Shown in pieces: positions 1-8,561 of a stretch of DNA of 64,000 nt. The DNA is taken from contig NZ_NSEB01000004.1 of NCBI RefSeq assembly GCF_002734215.1, positions 503,954 through 567,953 on the forward strand. Reading direction: 5' to 3'. Within the stretch, counting starts at the first letter, position 1, and each line of letters begins with the position of its first letter. The translations under genes and the position numbers were made by a program. This DNA comes from Fredinandcohnia onubensis. GTDB taxonomy: Bacteria > Bacillota > Bacilli > Bacillales > Bacillaceae_L. A model generated the notes under the pieces. The model worked only from the letters and a program-made list of their open reading frames with translations, was not told the DNA's origin and did no database searches.

Positions 1-1
1 T

Positions 2-529
2 GAATTAGGTGTCACAACGATCTATGTTACTCATGACCAAACGGAAGCAATGACAATGTCTGACCGCATAATGGTTATGAAAGATGGAGTTGTTCAGCAA
101 ATTGGCACTCCTCAAGAAATCTATAATCGTCCAGCCAACCACTTTGTAGCCTCCTTTATTGGTGAATCCAATATTGTTAATGGCGAAGTTGTTGAGATTA
201 ATGGTGACGCAGTCAAAGTGAAGTTGGAAGAGGATGTTTTCGTAACAGGTTCAATGACTCAATTTGCAAATGGGAAGAAGCTTGTTGTAGGTGAAAAAAT
301 CAAATGCTCGATTCGACCGGAAGCATTGCATGAAGGTCCAGGTGTAAACCAATTAACAGGCACGGTTCAGCTTGTTGAATTTACAGGAGTCAGTATCAAT
401 TATCTTGTGAAAATAGGATCCAATCTGATAAAAGTCATGATTATTAATAAAGGTAACAAAATCCTAAGTCGCGGTGATTCAATTACCCTTCACGTACCCG
501 AAAATGGAATCTACTTGATTGGTGAATAG
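2..529 (+). CDS. ABC transporter ATP-binding protein, C-terminal part (5' end outside window)
   Basis: The open frame runs in from the left edge, so only the last 175 residues are present. It opens with the end of the nucleotide-binding domain: the H-loop [14 protein letters not shown], followed by the [16 protein letters not shown] segment typical of PotA/UgpC/FbpC-type ATPases. Residues from about 60 onward form a TOBE-like regulatory domain. Walker A and B lie outside the window. It should energise the double permease that starts 11 bases after its stop. A periplasmic-type binding protein is expected further upstream but cannot be seen. The substrate is unknown. Confidence 0.93.
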   Translation, partial: ELGVTTIYVTHDQTEAMTMSDRIMVMKDGVVQQIGTPQEIYNRPANHFVASFIGESNIVNGEVVEINGDAVKVKLEEDVFVTGSMTQFANGKKLVVGEKIKCSIRPEALHEGPGVNQLTGTVQLVEFTGVSINYLVKIGSNLIKVMIINKGNKILSRGDSITLHVPENGIYLIGE

Positions 530-540
530 GAGGTGAAAGA

Positions 541-2268
541 ATGAGTGCGAATCAAAGTACTGTCGTGCAAGAGAATTGGTGGGCTCGACTTACCCGTTCG
601 AAATATTTTGTGTATGTTTTAATTTCTCCATTGTTTTTAGTGTTATTAGCTTATGTTATTTATCCGTTTTATCAAACGTTTATTCAATCCGTGGTCGGTG
701 AAGAAGGTGCAAATCTCGAAAATTACCAACGCTTCTTTGGTTTAACAAGTACAGCAAACCTAGAGGCGCTTTGGACAAGTATATATATATCGGTAATAAG
801 TGTAATTACGTGTGCCATTGTTGGTGTCACGATGGCATTTTTAATGGAACGTTACGAATTCCCAGGAAGAAAAATTCTCTCTGTCTTAATTCTAGTACCG
901 ATGGCGTTACCACCATTAGTTGGGGTACTGTCATTTACCTTCCTTTATGGGGAAAGTGGCATTATTCCAAGAGCTTTCCAAGCGCTATTTAATCTGGAAG
1001 AAGTTCCATTTGCCTTAAGAGGTGTCGTTGGGGTAATAGTGGTACACACCTTTACAATGTATACGTATTTTTATTTAACGGCGGCTGCAGCCATCAAGGG
1101 GTTAGATCCTTCATTGGAAGAGGCAGCAACAAGCCTTGGCTCTGGAAGAATTCGTATTTGGAGAAAGGTAATCCTACCAATGCTTACTCCAGCACTCGTG
1201 GCATCTTCGTTACTTGTATTTATGATTTCAATGGCTTCTTATACAGCGCCCTTAATGTTCGGTGTAGAACGAACCATGACCATGCAAATCTATCTATCTC
1301 GTACAAATGGGGATTTAGATATGGCGGCAACGCAATCTACAATTCTATCCATTGTTTCGATTTCTTTCTTAATTTTAATGAGATGGTATCAAGGAAGACG
1401 TAACTTCCAAAATCAAAGCAAAGGGATCAGTGTTCACAGAACTGAATTACGTTCCCCATTTGTAAAATACTTATCGATGTTCCTTTCATTTGTTGGGGTT
1501 ATTATTTTGATGCTTCCAATTCTTGTTCTAGTCCTTATTTCGTTTTCAGTGGACGGGGAATGGACGGTACAAATTATCCCGACAGCGTACACCTTGCAGC
1601 ACTATATTGACCTGTTTACAGATGAACGAACCTGGCGCCCAATTTGGAACAGTTTACAGATGAGTTTTGTCGCAACAGCAGGTAATATTCTGTTTGGTGT
1701 GGCAGCAGCCTATGCAATGGTTCGAACGAAATTTAAAGGCAAAGCCTTACTTGATATTCTAATCATGGTTCCTTGGGCATTACCTGGTACGGTTGTAGCG
1801 GTTAACTTAATTGCAGCATTTAGTGAACCAAATTTATTCAGTTTTAACCAAGTGTTAATCGGAACCTTCTGGATTTTACCTTTGGCTTATTTTGTACGAC
1901 ATTTACCACTGATCTTCCGTTCTACGTCTGCAGCTTTAATGCAAATGGATGAATCAGTTGAAGAAGCAGCGCGAAGTTTAGGTGCCAATTGGTGGTACAC
2001 ATTTAGAAGAGTCGTTGTTCCAATGGCTTTCTCAGGTATTCTTGCCGGTACGTTGCTTGCACTAGTTCAAGGGTTAGGTGAATTCGTTGCTTCAATCCTG
2101 ATCTATAGTACGTCAACGATGCCACTATCAGTTGCGATATTCCAAAAAATGTACGCTTTTCAATTTGGAACTGCGTGTGCATACGGCGTGCTTCAAATCA
2201 TTTTAATTATTACAGTTCTATTTATTTCACAAAAGATAACGGATGGAAAAGCAGGCTCCGCAATCTAA
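541..2268 (+). CDS. ABC transporter permease, fused two-domain type (FbpB/ThiP-like)
   Basis: A 575-residue membrane protein made of two BPD_transp_1 domains in tandem. Each half carries an EAA loop: EEAATSLGSGRIRIWRKVILP near residue 195 and EEAARSLGANWWYTFRRVVVP near residue 480. About 12 membrane segments are visible. One polypeptide therefore supplies both halves of the channel, the arrangement found in importers for ferric iron, thiamine and 2-aminoethylphosphonate. The start follows GGAGGTGAAAGA. It lies directly behind the ATPase gene and ahead of three catabolic enzymes, so I infer an organic substrate rather than iron. Confidence 0.93.
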   Translation: MSANQSTVVQENWWARLTRSKYFVYVLISPLFLVLLAYVIYPFYQTFIQSVVGEEGANLENYQRFFGLTSTANLEALWTSIYISVISVITCAIVGVTMAFLMERYEFPGRKILSVLILVPMALPPLVGVLSFTFLYGESGIIPRAFQALFNLEEVPFALRGVVGVIVVHTFTMYTYFYLTAAAAIKGLDPSLEEAATSLGSGRIRIWRKVILPMLTPALVASSLLVFMISMASYTAPLMFGVERTMTMQIYLSRTNGDLDMAATQSTILSIVSISFLILMRWYQGRRNFQNQSKGISVHRTELRSPFVKYLSMFLSFVGVIILMLPILVLVLISFSVDGEWTVQIIPTAYTLQHYIDLFTDERTWRPIWNSLQMSFVATAGNILFGVAAAYAMVRTKFKGKALLDILIMVPWALPGTVVAVNLIAAFSEPNLFSFNQVLIGTFWILPLAYFVRHLPLIFRSTSAALMQMDESVEEAARSLGANWWYTFRRVVVPMAFSGILAGTLLALVQGLGEFVASILIYSTSTMPLSVAIFQKMYAFQFGTACAYGVLQIILIITVLFISQKITDGKAGSAI

Positions 2269-2283
2269 GAAGGGGGATTTTTT

Positions 2284-3036
2284 ATGAAGGCTAGTGATGT
2301 TCACGGTAGAGACTTGAAGACATTGGAGCAGGCTGCGTTTGCGGTTGTTCCACTAGGAAGCTTTGAGTACCACGGACCGCATTCTCCTTTAGGAACGGAT
2401 ATTATCCTTGCTGATGGATTTGCAGATTTAATTGATGATGATTTAGGTGGAGCCGTTTTACCGACGGTTCCCTATACAGCATGTCCTGGAAAAACTTCTA
2501 AATATCAAGGAACGATCCCGATTCGACCAAGTATTATCACCGAATATTTAATTGATATTACGATGGGAATTATCAACCAAGGGATTAAAAGGATCGTTCT
2601 TTTAAATGCTCATGATGCCAATATGGGTGTTTCTCGAACAGTCGCAGAATATGTGACAGGGAAACATACGGACGCTAGCTTCTTGTTAATCAACTGGTGG
2701 CAGATGGTTGCGATCAATGCTGCTGAAGAAATCGGTTTTGTTGGGACAAAAGGTAGAGGTCATGGTGGCCCATATGAAATGTCTGCGGTAAAAGCATTTC
2801 GTCCCGATTTGGTGAATGTACAAGAAGGAGACACCGAATTTAAAGAGGTGGCCCCACTTTCTTCTATGCCATATGTTCTTGTAGAAGGAACACCTAGAGC
2901 TTGGGATGGCTATACAGGTCTAATTCAACAAACCTCCTATGAAAAAGGAAAGTTAATTGTGGAAAAGGCGGCATCCAATATGAATGAGTTAATCAAAAAT
3001 TGGATCGCAGATAAAGGAACAGAAGGGATTGACTAG
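2284..3036 (+). CDS. creatininase-family amidohydrolase
   Basis: A 250-residue protein of the creatininase/MftE/FAPy-deformylase fold, a cytosolic metal-dependent amide hydrolase family. Visible metal-site motifs are GSFEYHGPHSPLGTD (near residues 23-37), NAHDAN (near 108) and GHGGPYEMS (near 158). Two of these depart from the usual form: NAHDAN replaces the common NGHGGN, and GGPYEMS replaces GExETS. That points to a specialised or divergent active site. The start has AGGGGG 5-9 bases upstream. It is coupled to the lyase gene that begins 1 base after its stop. The substrate is not known; an amide or cyclic amide related to the imported compound is inferred. Confidence 0.85.
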   Translation: MKASDVHGRDLKTLEQAAFAVVPLGSFEYHGPHSPLGTDIILADGFADLIDDDLGGAVLPTVPYTACPGKTSKYQGTIPIRPSIITEYLIDITMGIINQGIKRIVLLNAHDANMGVSRTVAEYVTGKHTDASFLLINWWQMVAINAAEEIGFVGTKGRGHGGPYEMSAVKAFRPDLVNVQEGDTEFKEVAPLSSMPYVLVEGTPRAWDGYTGLIQQTSYEKGKLIVEKAASNMNELIKNWIADKGTEGID

Positions 3037-3037
3037 A

Positions 3038-4561
3038 ATGAAAAACTCACTTAGAGATAAGATCATTGAAACTGAAGGTACAGTTTTTCCTTCTAAAACA
3101 TATACGTCAATGGTACTTGAACCTGCCTATAATGAGGCAAAGCATCAATTGCTTGATTCAATGATTGAAATCCACAATGCCCATTTAATTATGCTAGTCG
3201 AACAAGGGCTCGTTGGAAAAGATGAGGCAAAAAAAATTGCCAAGGCAGTATCTCACCTTGATCAAGATGAAATCCAAAAGAGAAGCTATACTGGCGAATT
3301 TGAGGATTTATTTTTTGAAGTCGAGCATGCATTGATTGAAGATGCAGGCGACATTGCAGGTAACCTTCATATTGCCCGGAGCCGCAATGATATGGGGATT
3401 GCCATCTATCGAATGACATTAAGGAAAAAGCTTCTTCCTTTAATAGAAAAGGCATTAAAGCTCCGCGATGCTCTCATCGAAATGACCGAAGAACATAAAG
3501 AAACAATTATGATTGGGTACACACACACGCAGCAGGCTCAACCAACAACACTAGCTCATTATCTAAATGCCATGACCGATATGTTAACTCGTGATATTGT
3601 TCGACTTCAAGCTGCATACAAAACCGTAAACCGCAGCAGTATGGGGGCAGCAGCGCTCACAACTTCTGGTTTTGCGATTAACCGAGAACGAATGAAGGAT
3701 TTACTAGGTTTTGAGGATATGATTGATAATGCCTGGGACGCTGTCGCAGGTGCCGACTATATCGCAGAAACAGCAACTGCTGTTCAATTATCAGCATTGA
3801 ATCTCGGACGGTCCATGCAAGATTTCTTATTATGGGGAACACAGGAATATGGTGCTTTTCTTCTTTCTGCCCCATATGTACAAATCAGTTCAATCATGCC
3901 GCAAAAACGAAACCCTGTTTCAATTGAACACATGAGAGCACTTTTATCAAGTGTAGCGGGTGATTGTCAAACAGTATTATTAATGGTTCATAACACTCCA
4001 TTCGGAGACATTGTCGATACTGAAGATGACATGCAGCCATACATCTGGAAAGCCATCGAAAGACTAGGTGGAATTTATGAGTTGTTGACTTCTGTCTTAC
4101 TTACAATGGAAGTGAATAAAGAAACTCTTTTAAAACGTGCTAGCGAAAGCTTCGCAAATGTAACAGAATTAGCGGATACAATTGTACGCAGTGATGGTCT
4201 ATCCTTCCGCCAAGCACATCATGTTGTAAGTTCTACTGTTACAGAGCTTACAAATCAAGGCAAAACATCGTTAGAATCATTAACACTTGATCTATTAAAT
4301 GAGCAGTCTAAAAAGGTAGTTGGCAAGGAATCTACCTTAACAGCAGAAGAATTAAAGCAAGTATTAAGTCCAGAGTATTTTGTTAAAATCCGTGATTTAG
4401 AGGGCGGACCAAGTCCAAGTAGAATGGAAAAAACGATCAAAACACGCTTAACTGAACAAGAAGAACTTTCAGCTTGGTTAGATGAAAAACGAGAACATCT
4501 TAACAAATCCGCGGCTAAAGTTTCAAGCTTCATAACAGATTGGACTGGAGCCAATGAATAA
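3038..4561 (+). CDS. argininosuccinate-lyase-like enzyme of the fumarase/aspartase superfamily
   Basis: Superfamily signatures are present: GDIAGNLHIARSRND near residue 90, THTQQAQPTT near 162 and the catalytic-loop signature SSIMPQKRNP near 285. The 507 residues exceed the roughly 460 typical of ArgH. I start at ATG 3038, with AGAAGGG about 10 bases upstream; a TTG at 3029 lies too close to the same site. The context (transporter, creatininase-like enzyme, kinase, no arginine genes) argues against arginine biosynthesis. Other members of this fold cleave C-N bonds of N-succinyl compounds, for example ethylenediaminedisuccinate lyase. A catabolic lyase acting on an imported N-substituted dicarboxylate is my inference. 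Confidence 0.85.
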   Translation: MKNSLRDKIIETEGTVFPSKTYTSMVLEPAYNEAKHQLLDSMIEIHNAHLIMLVEQGLVGKDEAKKIAKAVSHLDQDEIQKRSYTGEFEDLFFEVEHALIEDAGDIAGNLHIARSRNDMGIAIYRMTLRKKLLPLIEKALKLRDALIEMTEEHKETIMIGYTHTQQAQPTTLAHYLNAMTDMLTRDIVRLQAAYKTVNRSSMGAAALTTSGFAINRERMKDLLGFEDMIDNAWDAVAGADYIAETATAVQLSALNLGRSMQDFLLWGTQEYGAFLLSAPYVQISSIMPQKRNPVSIEHMRALLSSVAGDCQTVLLMVHNTPFGDIVDTEDDMQPYIWKAIERLGGIYELLTSVLLTMEVNKETLLKRASESFANVTELADTIVRSDGLSFRQAHHVVSSTVTELTNQGKTSLESLTLDLLNEQSKKVVGKESTLTAEELKQVLSPEYFVKIRDLEGGPSPSRMEKTIKTRLTEQEELSAWLDEKREHLNKSAAKVSSFITDWTGANE

Positions 4562-5507
4562 GAATACCATCGAACTGCTTGCAGTCGATGGGGGTGGAAC
4601 AAAAACACTTGCGGTCCTAGTGGATGCAAATGGAACGATTCTTGGCGAAGGAAGAGCTGGTGCTACAAATTATCATGTAGCAGGGGCTATCAAAGTCAGA
4701 GAAGCCTTAGAAAAAGCTATTCTTGCTGCCTTTAAGGATGCAGGGATTGATCCGAGTAATGTGGATAACGTGAAAAAAGCTGTATTTGCGCTTGCCGGTA
4801 TTGATACGGATAATGATGAAAAAGAAGTTTCAAGAGTTGTACAGGAAACCGTTAATGGATTGGCAATTAAGATTGAGAGACTACAAGTAGAAAATGATTG
4901 TCTATCTGCCCTTTTAGGCTCGACCCAAAACAAAGCTGGCGTCCTCTTAATTGCAGGAACAGGCTCTATTGTTTTTGCTCATGATGGCAACAATCGAATT
5001 GTCCGTTCCGGTGGATGGGGCCACCGATTTGGTGATGAAGGAAGCGGTTATTGGATCGGCAAACAAGCCATTGAATCCGTTCTTAAAATGCAGGATGGTC
5101 GTGGAGAAGATACACTATTAACCAAGTTAGTATTAGAGAAATTTGATTTTACAAAAATTGAAGAACTTTATAATTGGGCTTACAGTGATGCATATTCTGT
5201 TGATGACGTGGGTGCTCTTGCAACCACAGTGGATGAGGCATTTCGATTGGACGATCCAGTAAGTAAACGAATATTAGAACGTGCTGTAGAGGAACTGCTA
5301 CTTCTGGTACATACTGCAATTGAAAATGCAGGAATCCAACAGAACGAATTCGATTTGATTTTACAAGGTGGCGTTTTTCAACACAACCACTACATAAAAA
5401 ATCAAGTTCGTAACAGAATTCAGCTTAGTTTTCCAAAAGTGAACATGATAACCACTACCGAAGAGCCTATTCGGAGCATCATTAAACGTGGGTTGAAGCT
5501 ATTTTAG
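4554..5507 (+). CDS. BadF/BadG/BcrA/BcrD-type ATPase, N-acetylglucosamine kinase-like
   Basis: A 317-residue ASKHA-fold protein with the phosphate-1 loop VDGGGTKTLAVLVD at residues 10-23, the phosphate-2 loop GTGSIVFAHD near 138 and the RSGGWGHRFGDEGSGYWIG segment near 155. That segment is characteristic of eukaryote-type GlcNAc kinases and their bacterial relatives. It should phosphorylate an amino sugar or a related hydroxyl compound with ATP in the cytosol. It overlaps the lyase gene by 8 bases, so translation is probably coupled. Closing a transporter-amidohydrolase-lyase operon, it hints that the substrate contains a sugar, but nothing here identifies it. Confidence 0.85.
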   Translation: MNKNTIELLAVDGGGTKTLAVLVDANGTILGEGRAGATNYHVAGAIKVREALEKAILAAFKDAGIDPSNVDNVKKAVFALAGIDTDNDEKEVSRVVQETVNGLAIKIERLQVENDCLSALLGSTQNKAGVLLIAGTGSIVFAHDGNNRIVRSGGWGHRFGDEGSGYWIGKQAIESVLKMQDGRGEDTLLTKLVLEKFDFTKIEELYNWAYSDAYSVDDVGALATTVDEAFRLDDPVSKRILERAVEELLLLVHTAIENAGIQQNEFDLILQGGVFQHNHYIKNQVRNRIQLSFPKVNMITTTEEPIRSIIKRGLKLF

Positions 5508-5547
5508 CAGTCACCCTAAATTTTAATAAAATTCTATTGATAGCAGC

Positions 5548-5599
5548 GGTGCCTTTCCCCGGTTTTTTATGCTTTGGGGGTAAGGCACCTTTTTTTTTT
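5548..5599 (+). terminator. Rho-independent terminator of the first operon
   Basis: GGTGCCTT at 5548-5555 pairs with AAGGCACC at 5582-5589, with CCCC and GGGGG tracts extending the stem. It is followed directly by a run of ten T. It lies 40 bases after the kinase stop. Confidence 0.9.
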
Positions 5600-5682
5600 G
5601 GCTAAACAGAAATGTTTACGGACCCATCTAGGATGTTTAAACTATAATAGTCGTCATTTTTGTACTCTGGATGGTGTTATTA

Positions 5683-6582
5683 ATGTTAAAAGCTTATTCT
5701 TGGCTAACTTTTTGCGTAGTGGTATGGGGCAGTAATTTTATATTTGGGAAAATTTTAGTTTTGGATTTTTCACCAGCCCTATTAACGATGTTAAGGCTTG
5801 TGTTTATTGTTATTTTTTTGATTGGATTAACCTTATTCAAAAAACACTTTAAACCGATAAATAAATCAGATTTTCTTTCTATTTTTTTTCTAGGGGTAAT
5901 TGGTGTATTTATAAACCAATGGTCATTTTTTAAAGGATTGCAAACAGCGGATCCAACAACATCAGCGTTAATTTTGGCGACTACGCCCATTTTAACAAGT
6001 ATATTAGCTGCCATATTTTTAAAAGAAAAATTAACAATGCGCATGTTAATAGGGTCTTTTGTCGCTATAATAGGTATTTACTTTGTTGTAACAAAAGGAA
6101 CTTTTGCAACAATTCAAATGGATAAAGGCCTTATTTGGATTGTTGTAACGATGATAACATTTGCGATTATGATTATTATGACAAGGCTTTTATCCAACAG
6201 GACAGACCCACTGACTATTACGTTATATTCAAATATAGTTGGACTTATTGTAGCAATTCCATTTGCCTTTTTACTGGATTCACCTTTACGAATAAGTCCA
6301 AACTTCTCTGATTGGGTTTTATTGATCGGTACGGCCGTGGTGGTACATGGTATTGCTAATCTGATTTGGAATAATAATATAAGATTTGTCGATGCCTCGA
6401 AGGCTTCCATTTTATCAAATCTAGAACCCTTTGTAGCGATGATAATGGGATTAATAGTATTATACAAACCAATAACTGGTGCAGAAATGGTGGGATCACT
6501 TTTTATAGTAGGTGGAGTCATTTTATCTACGTATCAGAGAAAGAAAAGATGCCAGCAACGTCCCAAGAAAGTTGAAATCTGA
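5683..6582 (+). CDS. EamA-family (DMT superfamily) transporter
   Basis: A 299-residue integral membrane protein with ten predicted hydrophobic segments in two EamA repeats (about residues 5-140 and 150-290). The first repeat opens with FCVVVWGSNFIFGK, a typical DMT start, and its end has EKLTMRMLIGSFVAIIGIYFV. These proteins usually export metabolites, amino acids or drugs. I chose ATG 5683 because GGATGGTG ends 6 bases upstream; an in-frame ATG at 5671 has no clear ribosome site. It stands alone between two hairpins, so it is probably monocistronic. The substrate is unknown. Confidence 0.88.
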   Translation: MLKAYSWLTFCVVVWGSNFIFGKILVLDFSPALLTMLRLVFIVIFLIGLTLFKKHFKPINKSDFLSIFFLGVIGVFINQWSFFKGLQTADPTTSALILATTPILTSILAAIFLKEKLTMRMLIGSFVAIIGIYFVVTKGTFATIQMDKGLIWIVVTMITFAIMIIMTRLLSNRTDPLTITLYSNIVGLIVAIPFAFLLDSPLRISPNFSDWVLLIGTAVVVHGIANLIWNNNIRFVDASKASILSNLEPFVAMIMGLIVLYKPITGAEMVGSLFIVGGVILSTYQRKKRCQQRPKKVEI

Positions 6583-6595
6583 TTCCCTACAGGGC

Positions 6596-6626
6596 TATGG
6601 ACCCCTTCTTGTATAAGGGGTCCATA
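6596..6626. terminator. perfect 12-bp hairpin between convergent genes
   Basis: TATGGACCCCTT at 6596-6607 pairs perfectly with AAGGGGTCCATA at 6615-6626 around a 7-base loop. It lies between the EamA gene (plus) and the 71-residue gene (minus). No long T tract follows on either strand, so termination strength is uncertain. Confidence 0.65.
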
Positions 6627-6631
6627 ATAAT

Positions 6632-6847
6632 TTAAGATTCGTCAGTTGTTTGTGCTTGAAGTGTAGATTGAGCCTGACTTATTAGTGTTTGAATCTGAGC
6701 AATCTCCTGTGAAGCTGATTTTAAAGCTTCGTTTGCTAAAATTTGGTTTGCGGCTGACTGTTCGATTGCTGAAGTAATCATGTCTTTTGCAATTGAAGCT
6801 TGAGCTTCTGCTTGTTTTAATTTATTTGTATCAAGTTGATTTGCCAT
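6632..6847 (-). CDS. small Ala/Gln-rich helical protein, 71 residues, function unknown
   Basis: I do not recognise the family. A very strong ribosome site (GTAGGAGGCGG) sits 6 bases before the ATG on the minus strand, which supports a real gene. The product is almost entirely predicted helix, rich in Ala, Gln, Ser and Ile, with no Cys, Trp, Phe, Tyr, Pro, Gly or His. It has no signal peptide or membrane segment. Hydrophobic residues spaced every three to four positions suggest an amphipathic or coiled-coil assembly. A convergent hairpin lies just downstream. It could be a small structural or spore-associated protein, but nothing here proves that. Confidence 0.75.
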   Translation of the reverse strand: MANQLDTNKLKQAEAQASIAKDMITSAIEQSAANQILANEALKSASQEIAQIQTLISQAQSTLQAQTTDES

Positions 6848-7110
6848 TTTACCGCCTCCTACATTTTTTCTCGTTGTAATGACAACGATTATATTTTACC
6901 TAAATCGACTTTTTATATTGATTGAATTAATTGTTAAAATAAATTCAGTTAAAAGCGGGAATATTAAGTTATCAAACTGCTCATTTTTGAATCATTATAG
7001 ATGTAGGTGTAATTGTAAAAGACTTTCCTAATCTTTCTAAATAATCCCTAATTTATGATAAAAATATATTTCTAAAATAAGACAGGATATGAATGGGGAA
7101 TTTAAACGTT

Positions 7111-7584
7111 TTATATTTTGGGAATTATGGTAGACTCCCAGTTTACTACTTCTTTTTTATAGTCTAATAAAATTTTTCTGAATTCCTGTAACGGTATCTC
7201 CATTTTAATCGTCATATTGATGGGTTCATCTTCTGCTTTATCACTTTCCTGATTTGACAGTTCTATTTCCATATTAGAATCAGGGGACAACTCAGACATC
7301 TCCCTCACATCAGATTTAATTTCTTTTTGATCATTAATTGATTCTCTATACAAGATTTCCCACTGCTCAAATAATTTTTGAGCTGTTTGATATTCATCAA
7401 TGTCCGCTATCCTATCCGTCTGTAATTTTTCTTTCAATCCAAGGCATGACTCTTCCCATTCTTCTAAGCTCTTCAAATCAAATAATTTTAAAAACCTCGG
7501 TTTCATTCTTTGCCAGTGAAAATAAATGTTATTACACCATTCCATTAACTCTTCATGGTATTGTTTTTCTTCCACAATGTCCAT
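7111..7584 (-). CDS. hypothetical protein, 157 residues
   Basis: I do not recognise this protein. It is hydrophilic and acidic, rich in Glu, Lys and Trp, with no membrane segment or signal peptide. The N-terminal part (MDIVEEKQYHEELMEWCNNI) and the WEESCLGLKEKL region look like helical bundles. A charged spacer near residues 95-120 precedes a C-terminal part with MTIKMEIPLQEFRKILLDY. I start at 7584 because GGAGATGGAG lies just upstream; a frame-open ATG at 7620 has no such site. It is probably a single gene; 525 bases separate its stop side from the 71-residue gene's start and neighbouring YitT gene regions. Confidence 0.7.
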   Translation of the reverse strand: MDIVEEKQYHEELMEWCNNIYFHWQRMKPRFLKLFDLKSLEEWEESCLGLKEKLQTDRIADIDEYQTAQKLFEQWEILYRESINDQKEIKSDVREMSELSPDSNMEIELSNQESDKAEDEPINMTIKMEIPLQEFRKILLDYKKEVVNWESTIIPKI

Positions 7585-7778
7585 ATAACTCCATCTCCAT
7601 TTCCTTATTTTAATATCCAAAAAAATGGCGTGAACAATAGGTAAAACATCGACTATTTATTCGTTTTATTAAAATATCTCATTTAGTGATTTTCACCTAT
7701 TTGATAAACACAATTTCATCATATGTTCCACGATTGTCCTATGACTAGACGCTTTACCCAAACATGAATAATGTGAAA

Positions 7779-8378
7779 TTAGTATTTCGTTCTATTATCA
7801 TTATTTTCCAAATTCCAAGTGCAAATACTTGTAGCTATTCCACCAGCTAATATGGTTATAGCTGAAAGAAAGAAAGTCTCTGAAGAAACAAATAAACCTC
7901 CGAGACATATTACAAAGACATCCATTATAAGAATGATAATTCCTACATTCATTTTAACTAGATCCGATAGGAACTGGGCTAATAAATCTGTACCACCAGT
8001 GCTTGTCTCGAATCGAAGCATAATTCCAATCCCAAAACCAATCAATAAGCCACCTGTAAGCGAACTAAGAATGGGTGAGATACTTAAACGGACTTGATTG
8101 AAGTTGTGAAAGAGGTCAATAAAAAGTGACGATAGAAGCATACCGTGTAGACTATTAAAAAAATAGGAGCGATATTTAAACCAAGCGAGAGCAAATATAG
8201 GTATACTCAATACCATTATCGTGAACCCCGCATTTGTGTGAAATAAATAACTTACAATTAACCCTAAACCAATAATCCCACCATCTAAAACCTTATTGGG
8301 GATTAAGAAAATATTTATCCCAAATGCGATTGTTGTGCTGCCTACAAGGATAGCAACTGCTTTCGTAATCAATGACAT
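7779..8378 (-). CDS. YitT-family membrane protein lacking the C-terminal domain
   Basis: A 199-residue membrane protein with about six hydrophobic segments and family features such as FGINIFLIPNKVLDGGIIGLGL near residue 18 and TSTGGTDLLAQFL near 125. YitT proteins are inner-membrane proteins of unknown transport function, common in Bacillus. Most have an additional cytosolic DUF2179 domain of roughly 80-90 residues; this copy ends after the last membrane segment (NLENNDNRTKY) and therefore represents a short form. It is divergent from the lipoprotein gene at 8562, and the 183 bases between them should hold both promoters. Confidence 0.85.
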   Translation of the reverse strand: MSLITKAVAILVGSTTIAFGINIFLIPNKVLDGGIIGLGLIVSYLFHTNAGFTIMVLSIPIFALAWFKYRSYFFNSLHGMLLSSLFIDLFHNFNQVRLSISPILSSLTGGLLIGFGIGIMLRFETSTGGTDLLAQFLSDLVKMNVGIIILIMDVFVICLGGLFVSSETFFLSAITILAGGIATSICTWNLENNDNRTKY

Positions 8379-8561
8379 ATTTTAAGAATTCTCCTGTCTA
8401 AATGGACGTGTTCTTATGTATATGCGAAAAACGCAACATATTGGACAACTTTTTTAATAACCAGGCAATATTGATAGAAATTACTTTACTTGTCCCAAGG
8501 TATTTTTTTCCTTAAATTACGCAAAATAATGACAAACAAAAATGTTAAGGAGAGGATTCTA

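Noticed and set aside
3038-4561. Assignment of the lyase as biosynthetic ArgH
   Set aside because: The gene is in a transporter-catabolic operon without argG or other arginine genes and is longer than ArgH; family membership alone does not support that function.
6114-6521. 135-codon open frame opposite the EamA gene
   Set aside because: It is antisense to a gene with clear membrane-protein features and lacks a ribosome site.
7338-7613. 91-codon plus-strand frame over the 157-residue hypothetical gene
   Set aside because: The minus frame is longer, hydrophilic and has a good ribosome site; the plus frame is a low-quality hydrophobic shadow.
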